Below are positions 6,388 through 11,188 of a DNA stretch of 11,188 bases, piece by piece. The first letter of the stretch is position 1, and each line of letters opens with the position of its first letter. Source of the stretch: Fidelibacterota bacterium (GTDB lineage: Bacteria; Fidelibacterota; JAANXI01); NCBI GenBank assembly GCA_018263365.1, contig JAANXI010000047.1, positions 1-11,188 of the forward strand. The letters are read 5' to 3'. The translations under genes and the position numbers were made by a program. Under the pieces are notes generated by a model that saw only the letters and a list, made by a program, of their open reading frames with translations, was not told the DNA's origin and made no database searches.

Positions 6388-8379
6388 TTACTTTACATAC
6401 TCATCAAACCAATCACAAATCGCCTCCAAACGTCCCACTCGCCGATCCGGGCGGCCGCTCCGGGAAAGTTCGTGCGACTCCTCAGGAAACCGTAAAAACT
6501 CTGTAGTCTTATCCTGCATTTTCAGGGCAGTGTACAGTTGTTCTGCCTGTTCTACAGGACAACGCAGATCTTCTTCCGAATGGATAATCAGCAGTGGCGT
6601 TTCAATCTTGTGGACATACGTTAATGGCGACATCCGGCGATAACCCTCCGGGTTTTCCCAGATGTACCCGCCGAATTCCATCTTATCTGCAAAACCAAAA
6701 TCTGACGTGCCAGCCATACTCTCCAGATTCACTACGCTCCGCTGTGTCACCGCGGCTTTGAAATGGTCCGTATGACCCACAATCCAGTTCGTCATGTACC
6801 CGCCATAACTGCCGCCAGTCACACCTGCCTGTGCAGCATCGAAGAAGTCAAACTCGCTGAAATATTCTGCCACGGTCATGCAATCCACATAATCTTTTAC
6901 GCCCCATTCGTTGGTGATGGCGCGGGCGAACTCCTCACTGTAGCCCTGGCTTCCGCTGGGATTGCAGTAGTACACGGCATGTCCCCGGGAAGTGAGCAGC
7001 TGGAACTCAAAAAAGAATGAGTCTCCGTACATACCCCGCGGACCGCCGTGGATTTCCATCACATTCGGATACTGCTTTCCCGCCTCGAAACCCACCGGTT
7101 TCATCAGCCAGCTCTGGATTTTTCCGTTCGGGCCTTCCACCCAATGCTCCTCCGGCTTGACCACTCCTCTGTTCTCCAACAGATCATCATTATGGAAGGT
7201 GATTCTTTGCCAAATTTCATCATCCATAATTAATAAATGAACCTCAGCGGGGCTAACAGCTGTTGCCCTGATGCACGCCAGCATCGAGTGGTCATCATCA
7301 AACGTGACGGAATTAATATCGCCGTTCCCGATATGAAAGGGCTCAAAACTTCCTGTGGCGACGGCATATCTGTAGATGTGAATACTCCCTTCATTGCTCA
7401 CGGGAACGCAGATATACTCCCCGTCTTTCGACCAGACTGGTCTGCCCTCAAACGACGCGCCTCCCATATCATGAATCAGGTTATTACCGATAGTTCTGTC
7501 AAAATCAGGATTGACATTTTGTGGAGATTCGCTGCCGTCAGTCGGCGCCAGCCAGAGATGATAATGCGCCGCTCCCCACGCCTCTTCCGGATCGGTGTGG
7601 CCCACATACGCCGCGGTTTGCCCGTCCGGCGAGACCTGCGGCATAGAGGCCGGGCCTTCCTCCTGACTGGGAATTTCGGTTGCCGACTCCTCATCCAGGC
7701 GCTGGATGTAGAGCCGGTCTCCGTTCAAATCAAAGTCCTCCGACTCGGTCGGATTCGCTCCAAAGACGATGGCATCGGAGTCCGGCATCCACGAGAGGGA
7801 ATTATGGTTGGATTCCGTATCCGTCAGCTGGGTTGCTTCACCGGAATCAGTGTCTACAATGTAAATTTGACCATATTCATCATCGATAAAACCTTTGCCC
7901 TGCATCTTGTACCACTTTTTGGTTATCCGGCGGACAATCCGCTCTTCTGGTTTCCCGTCGTCATCCGTGGGGGCGGTGGATTTCACATAGACGATGGCGA
8001 TTTTTGTTCCGTCCGGCGACCAGGTGAACTCCCGAATTTCTCCCCGATCGAGCTCTGTCAGTTGTTTCGCCTCACCGCCATCTCTGGGGAGGAGATATAT
8101 TTGCGGTATTTCCTCGTTCCGGTCGGAGATAAAAGCGATCCTTGAATCGTCCGGCGACCATTTCGGCGAAAAACTCTTCGATTTCCCGTAGGTCATCTGT
8201 CTGGGTTCCGATTCCCCGTCGGTTTTTACTATCCAAAGGTGGGAGAAGTACTTTTTATGTTCCTCCTGCTCCACGGTTTTATCGACGTACACCACTTCAT
8301 CGCCGCCGTGGGAAATCTCCGGCGAACTGATGAAACGCAACTGGTACAGATCTTCTGCGGTGAACGGTGCTTTGCTCAT
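6388..8379 (-). CDS. S9 family prolyl-oligopeptidase-type serine peptidase (acylaminoacyl-peptidase-like)
   Basis: This 663-residue protein has the two-part S9 layout. The N-terminal part (about 1-400) is a beta-propeller with TolB/WD40-like blades, seen as repeats such as SPKWSPDDSRIAF, FTWSPDGTKIAI and PQVSPDGQTAAY. The C-terminal part (about 415-663) is an alpha/beta hydrolase. The oxyanion region HGGP is at 444-447, the nucleophile Ser524 lies in TGGSYGGYMTNW, the acid Asp604 in HSEEDLRCP, and the base His636 in EESHELSRSGRP. The order and spacing fit dipeptidyl-peptidase/acylaminoacyl-peptidase relatives that trim short peptides. No signal peptide is visible (MSKAPFTAEDLYQ start), so it is probably cytoplasmic. 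AGGA at 8387-8390, 7 bases upstream, supports the start. It lies 26 bases after the secreted EEP gene and 44 before the pterin dehydratase, suggesting an operon. Confidence 0.95.
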   Translation of the reverse strand: MSKAPFTAEDLYQLRFISSPEISHGGDEVVYVDKTVEQEEHKKYFSHLWIVKTDGESEPRQMTYGKSKSFSPKWSPDDSRIAFISDRNEEIPQIYLLPRDGGEAKQLTELDRGEIREFTWSPDGTKIAIVYVKSTAPTDDDGKPEERIVRRITKKWYKMQGKGFIDDEYGQIYIVDTDSGEATQLTDTESNHNSLSWMPDSDAIVFGANPTESEDFDLNGDRLYIQRLDEESATEIPSQEEGPASMPQVSPDGQTAAYVGHTDPEEAWGAAHYHLWLAPTDGSESPQNVNPDFDRTIGNNLIHDMGGASFEGRPVWSKDGEYICVPVSNEGSIHIYRYAVATGSFEPFHIGNGDINSVTFDDDHSMLACIRATAVSPAEVHLLIMDDEIWQRITFHNDDLLENRGVVKPEEHWVEGPNGKIQSWLMKPVGFEAGKQYPNVMEIHGGPRGMYGDSFFFEFQLLTSRGHAVYYCNPSGSQGYSEEFARAITNEWGVKDYVDCMTVAEYFSEFDFFDAAQAGVTGGSYGGYMTNWIVGHTDHFKAAVTQRSVVNLESMAGTSDFGFADKMEFGGYIWENPEGYRRMSPLTYVHKIETPLLIIHSEEDLRCPVEQAEQLYTALKMQDKTTEFLRFPEESHELSRSGRPDRRVGRLEAICDWFDEYVK

Positions 8380-8405
8380 GGAAAAGTCCTTTCCTTCTAC
8401 GCTTG

Positions 8406-9473
8406 TTACTCCAGCCTCATGACGGCATAATATCCGAAATGGTCCGACGGATACACGCCATTTTGTGCTCTATCGCCGAATAAACCGACCTTGCGGATCT
8501 CCAATTGGCCATCGTTCGGCTTGTACCACACATAATCGATCCGCCGGGTGGTCATGTCCGCCTCCCACCGGATTTTTTCCGCTACAGAAGCGTCAGGGGC
8601 TGGGCGATGGTAGTGTTCCCGAATATTCGTATTCTCCATGGGATTCCAGGTGTACATCGGTTTCTGTCCGACTTGTTTATACGTATCAATAAATCCCAGC
8701 GATGCCAGTTCATCCGCCTCTCCGGAATTCGGTGTAAAATTAAAATCTCCCGCAAAGATGACCGGGAAGCCATCCCTGGAATGTCCGTAAATAAACCTGG
8801 CCGCTCTGCCGATCTCCTGCATCCGCCGATCCTGATGTGTCTGAAATCGATCTCTCAGAGAAGTAAATTCCGCCGTCGATATTTTCCGGCTTTTCCACAG
8901 CGCCCGTAATTTATCCCGAAGTCCGGTTGCATAATCCGGCCCTGCATGAAGGTGGGTGTTATAAACATCGACTGTATCTCCGTCCCGGGAGATCCGGACC
9001 CCCATCACCTGGTTAATCTCCTCAAAATGAAATGTCACCCAGTTTGTGGAAAATCCTGCACCGGACAATTGAATTCGTCCCAGTGATTCCACTTCGAACT
9101 CGGGCTTCACAAGGATCGCATCACCTTCCCTGTAATTCACCGGAAGACCGATCGGGCCAACGCGAATGCCGCCCATGCCAACAAATCCATAGGCAGTGTA
9201 GCCAATTTCACTCGCCAATTTTCGGGCATAATCCGGAACAGGATTCACCTCCTGCAGACAGATAACATCCGGAGAAAGTTCTTTAAATTCGCTGACCAAT
9301 ATTTTGTACCGCTGATTCCGCCGGGCTTCGGTTTCATACTCGCCCATTTTCCAGACGCCTTCGTAATCCAGCCCCGACCAGACGTTGATGGTTAATACAG
9401 TTAACGACTGTTGAGCGAAGATTACAGACGGGAGTAGTATCAAGAAGAGGGCGGTCGTTTTTCGGATGGCCAT
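8406..9473 (-). CDS. Secreted endonuclease/exonuclease/phosphatase-family hydrolase, neutral-sphingomyelinase-like
   Basis: This 355-residue protein begins with a Sec signal peptide: Arg4 and Lys5, then a hydrophobic core, with a likely cut after Ala20 (IFAQQ). There is no lipobox, so it should be periplasmic or secreted. The rest is an EEP (DNase I-like) fold with all main catalytic stretches: Asn30 in LTINVWSG, Glu75 in CLQEVNP, His174/His176 in NTHLHAG, Asp243 and Asn245 in AGDFNFTP, Asp313 in RIDYVWYK, and Asp344-His345 in YPSDHFG. The THLHA and RIDYVxYK wording resembles neutral sphingomyelinases (SMPD2 type), making a phosphodiesterase acting on phospholipid headgroups attractive, but nucleases share this scaffold. 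No clear Shine-Dalgarno site precedes the start, which is chosen for the signal peptide. It probably leads the peptidase/pterin dehydratase operon. Confidence 0.87.
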   Translation of the reverse strand: MAIRKTTALFLILLPSVIFAQQSLTVLTINVWSGLDYEGVWKMGEYETEARRNQRYKILVSEFKELSPDVICLQEVNPVPDYARKLASEIGYTAYGFVGMGGIRVGPIGLPVNYREGDAILVKPEFEVESLGRIQLSGAGFSTNWVTFHFEEINQVMGVRISRDGDTVDVYNTHLHAGPDYATGLRDKLRALWKSRKISTAEFTSLRDRFQTHQDRRMQEIGRAARFIYGHSRDGFPVIFAGDFNFTPNSGEADELASLGFIDTYKQVGQKPMYTWNPMENTNIREHYHRPAPDASVAEKIRWEADMTTRRIDYVWYKPNDGQLEIRKVGLFGDRAQNGVYPSDHFGYYAVMRLE

Positions 9474-9482
9474 ATGTTGAAG

Positions 9483-9511
9483 TGTTATTGTGTTACCCTG
9501 TTATAGTTAAC
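9483..9511. repeat. Three TGTTA repeats at exact 8-base spacing upstream of the EEP gene
   Basis: TGTTA occurs at 9483-9487, 9491-9495 and 9499-9503, followed by the palindrome GTTAAC at 9506-9511. They lie 10-38 bases before the EEP start codon, in the position of a leader or operator. The regular spacing could be a binding array or simple AT-rich chance. Confidence 0.4.
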
Positions 9512-9610
9512 ACCGTCATGTGTCCTGTCTCCGTTGTCTTCAGTCATGAATTTAAAACGCTTCACCTGTTGGTACTCCCCGTATTAGCGGGTTTTGTTCG
9601 TTGTTTGATA

Positions 9611-9700
9611 TTCAGTGTTTTCGGTGTTTTTCAGTGTTTAATCTGCTTTTTCTTTGCGTGCGTCTTTGCGGCTCTGCGGTATTTTTTTTATCTGTGGTTT
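9611..9700. repeat. Short periodic intergenic repeats (CAGTGTTTT and CTTTGCG types)
   Basis: The 282-base gap 9474-9755 holds no convincing gene. Two periodic patches stand out. At 9611-9640 three 10-base units follow in tandem: TTCAGTGTTT, TCGGTGTTTT and TCAGTGTTTA. At 9651-9679 come TCTTTGCG, TCTTTGCG and TCTGCGG, then a T run and CTGTGGTTTTCCA. On the minus strand the second patch reads as CCACAG, ACCGCAGAG, CCGCAAAGACGC, ACGCAAAG. This wording is like the degenerate intergenic repeats (CCACAGAT... ACCGCAGAG... CGCAAAG) I recall from many environmental genomes. The resemblance is from memory and was not searched. Confidence 0.5.
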
Positions 9701-9734
9701 TCCACTATTTCCGCTTTAATTTGTTTCTGGAGGA

Positions 9735-9748
9735 GCCCCTCCCGGGGC
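9735..9748 (-). terminator. Possible weak terminator after pgi
   Basis: GCCCC (9735-9739) and GGGGC (9744-9748) form a 5-bp GC stem with a 4-base loop, 7 bases beyond the pgi stop codon. On the minus strand it is not followed by a T run, so factor-independent termination would be poor; it could instead stabilise the 3' end. Confidence 0.3.
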
Positions 9749-9755
9749 GTGCTAT

Positions 9756-11033
9756 TTATCCGACACCCGGTTTTCCAAGCAACCGAAACATATTCGTCTT
9801 GTACGCCTCCACGCCAGGCTGATTAAACGGGTTGACGTCCATTCTATATCCGGTGATTGCTACCGCCATTTCGAGGAAGTAAATCAACTCCCCGACGGTC
9901 TCTTCGGACAACTTGTCAACCGAAACGGTGAGGTTCGGCACACCGCCGTCGGTATGGGCCTGAGCGGTGCCTTGATACGCTTTTTCGTTAATCGCGTCGA
10001 AATCTTTACCGGCCAGATAGTTCAGGTTATCGGCGTTTTCATTGGATGCCTCAATTGTGATGGTATGATCAGAGTTTTTAACCGTAAGAAACGTCTCGAA
10101 GATGTTGCGCGGGCCGTCTTGAATCCACTGGCCAAGGCTGTGCAAGTCGGTGCTGAGCACCGCCGATGCCGGAAAGAGCCCCTTGCGGTCCTTTCCTTCG
10201 CTCTCGCCTGCGAGTTGCTTCCACCATTCGGTAAAATACTGTAACCGGGGATTGAAGGTCGAGAGAATCTCAATGGCTTTTCCCTGTTCATACAGTGAGT
10301 TGCGAACTGCAGCATATCGAAGAGAAGGATTTTCCGGGGAATCAGAAGTGGCCTGTTTCCGCATAGCGCCGGCGCCCCCCAATAACGCCTTAATATCAAT
10401 CCCGGCCGCGGCGATGGGAAAGAGCCCCACCGGAGTCAGCACTGAATACCGTCCTCCCACATCATCCGGTATGGCAAACGTCTGATAGCCCTTCTGATCA
10501 GATAGTTCCCTGAGTGCACCTTTTGAACTATCTGTTGTAGCAATAATCCGCGAAGCCGATCCCTGTTCGCCATATCGCTCCTCATGCCACTTCCGCAGTA
10601 CCCGGAATGCGATACCCGGCTCAGTCGTCGTCCCCGACTTGGAGATCGGATTCAGATACACTTCTTCTCGCTCATCGATAATATCCAAAATATGCTGCAG
10701 GTGATCTGCGCTGATGTTTTGCCCGGCGTATAATACGCTATCGGTGTACGGTTGCAGCGCCTCAATTACAGATTTATGTCCCAGGTATGATCCGCCGATC
10801 CCTATGCAGATTAGTGTGGCGTCCTTTTCCCGGATTCCGCTGGCGACCTCCTGAATTCTTTCCAGCGTGCCGGGCTCCTGCTGTGGCAGATCCAGCCACC
10901 CTAAATATTCCTTGCCCGGCCCACTCCTGTCCAGCACCGTGCGTAATGCGGGGCGAGTCTGTTCTCCTATCTTTTCAAATGCATTTTCCTCAATAAACGG
11001 ATAAATATTCGCGAAATCGAGTTGAAGAGTCAT
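9756..11033 (-). CDS. pgi: Glucose-6-phosphate isomerase
   Basis: This 425-residue protein converts glucose 6-phosphate to fructose 6-phosphate in the cytoplasm, for glycolysis and gluconeogenesis. It has the shorter length of Bacillus/Thermotoga-type Pgi rather than the roughly 550 residues of the E. coli type. The first SIS subdomain carries IGIGGSYLG (77-85), with the sugar-phosphate-binding SKSGTTTEP at 131-139. The PGI signature follows as GGRYSVLTPVGLFPIA (193-208). Catalytic residues can be placed: a Glu in AGESEGKD (275-282), His298 in LSTDLHSLGQ and Lys412 in QPGVEAYK. All key positions look intact. A GGTGG (11042-11038), 4 bases before the ATG, is a modest ribosome-binding site. It diverges from the plus-strand gene at the right edge, leaving a 135-base shared upstream region. 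Confidence 0.96.
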   Translation of the reverse strand: MTLQLDFANIYPFIEENAFEKIGEQTRPALRTVLDRSGPGKEYLGWLDLPQQEPGTLERIQEVASGIREKDATLICIGIGGSYLGHKSVIEALQPYTDSVLYAGQNISADHLQHILDIIDEREEVYLNPISKSGTTTEPGIAFRVLRKWHEERYGEQGSASRIIATTDSSKGALRELSDQKGYQTFAIPDDVGGRYSVLTPVGLFPIAAAGIDIKALLGGAGAMRKQATSDSPENPSLRYAAVRNSLYEQGKAIEILSTFNPRLQYFTEWWKQLAGESEGKDRKGLFPASAVLSTDLHSLGQWIQDGPRNIFETFLTVKNSDHTITIEASNENADNLNYLAGKDFDAINEKAYQGTAQAHTDGGVPNLTVSVDKLSEETVGELIYFLEMAVAITGYRMDVNPFNQPGVEAYKTNMFRLLGKPGVG

Positions 11034-11086
11034 TTTACCACCGTTTTAGTTTTCTTATCACATCTTCCTGCGGTCATGTCCCTACC

Positions 11087-11166
11087 TTTGTGTAAAAATG
11101 GAGAAGGTGTCACGCCGTTTGTATTTTTGAATGCATGAAGAATAATAACCACAAAGGAGTGACACC
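11087..11166 (+). repeat. Inverted repeat in the leader of the right-edge gene; possible insertion-sequence end
   Basis: GGTGTCAC (11106-11113) and its exact reverse complement GTGACACC (11159-11166) are 45 bases apart. The downstream arm overlaps the end of the ribosome-binding site AAAGGAGTGA. Just upstream, TTTGTGTAAAAATGG (11087-11101) is worded like terminal inverted repeats of IS256-type elements, about 80 bases before the start codon. Both readings, leader hairpin or transposon end, are inference; only the left end is in view. Confidence 0.35.
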
Positions 11167-11188
11167 CAATGGCAAAAAAAGTACGACC
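11153..11188 (+). CDS. Start of a plus-strand gene, partial (7 codons visible)
   Basis: A good Shine-Dalgarno sequence, AAAGGAG (11153-11159), is followed 9 bases later by ATG at 11169-11171 and the residues MAKKVRP before the window ends; the coding part is therefore 11169-11188. This is the only gene start on the plus strand supported by such a site, and it diverges from pgi. Seven residues are too few to name a product; a basic N-terminus of this kind occurs in transposases, ribosomal proteins and many other DNA- or RNA-binding proteins. The flanking sequence makes a transposase one option, with low confidence. Confidence 0.5.

Noticed and set aside
7237..8145. A 302-codon open frame on the plus strand
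   Set aside because: It lies wholly antisense to the S9 peptidase, whose propeller repeats and reading frame are intact. It has no recognisable domain or ribosome-binding site, and is best explained as a shadow frame.
9482..9826. A 114-codon plus-strand frame rich in Phe, Leu and Cys, resembling a membrane protein
   Set aside because: The apparent hydrophobicity comes from T-rich periodic repeats. The frame also runs into the 3' end of pgi on the other strand and has no ribosome-binding site.
11122..11129. TATTTTTG resembling the Bacteroidota -7 promoter element
   Set aside because: No TTTG element occurs at the required 19-21 base distance, and such AT-rich words are common. A similar match upstream of the YprB-like gene also lacks a proper partner.
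1..11188. Search for a defence island, biosynthetic cluster or CRISPR array
   Set aside because: The genes are mostly housekeeping enzymes with intact family motifs. Two nuclease-like proteins are present but are separated by unrelated genes and lack typical defence partners; no spaced direct-repeat array is seen.

Overview
This window carries eleven protein genes. Ten lie on the minus strand in one long co-directional run, and one begins on the plus strand at the extreme right edge. Two genes are cut by the window ends: the acyltransferase at the left and the plus-strand gene at the right. I see no rRNA, tRNA or CRISPR array. Base composition is roughly balanced and coding density is high. 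Clear Shine-Dalgarno sites of the GGAGG or AAGGA type precede several genes, and one protein has a Sec signal peptide. This fits an environmental Gram-negative bacterium. The protein styles suggest something in or near the FCB group (Neomarinimicrobiota, Calditrichota or Balneolota-like), but that placement is a weak impression and not a demonstrated assignment.

Layout in the order of minus-strand transcription, right to left. (1) Glucose-6-phosphate isomerase (11033 to 9756), then a 282-base gap with short periodic repeats. (2) A probable operon: secreted endonuclease/exonuclease/phosphatase-fold enzyme (9473 to 8406), S9 prolyl-oligopeptidase-type peptidase (8379 to 6388) and pterin-4a-carbinolamine dehydratase (6343 to 6059), with gaps of 26 and 44 bases. 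(3) A PolB-like DEDDy 3'-5' exonuclease (5941 to 5252), flanked on both sides by nearly identical GATGCCATC hairpins. The downstream hairpin is a textbook intrinsic terminator. (4) A 12-helix MFS transporter (5105 to 3903), then a gap with an inverted-repeat element. (5) A homocysteine S-methyltransferase (3667 to 2786), whose start may be leaderless, followed by a probable terminator. (6) A tightly coupled trio with 4-base ATGA overlaps: YprB-like nuclease with C-terminal TPR-like helices (2676 to 1366), diacylglycerol/sphingosine-kinase-type lipid kinase (1369 to 452) and PlsC-type acyltransferase (455 to beyond position 1).

Most genes are housekeeping or general metabolism: glycolysis, pterin recycling, methionine metabolism, peptide turnover, phospholipid synthesis and nucleic-acid processing. 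I do not see a convincing new defence or biosynthetic system. The items most worth a second look are the paired palindromes around the exonuclease, the overlapping nuclease/lipid-kinase/acyltransferase trio, the intergenic repeat elements at 3751-3853 and 9611-9700, and the right-edge gene. That gene's ribosome-binding site lies in an inverted repeat, and its upstream sequence may be the end of an insertion sequence.
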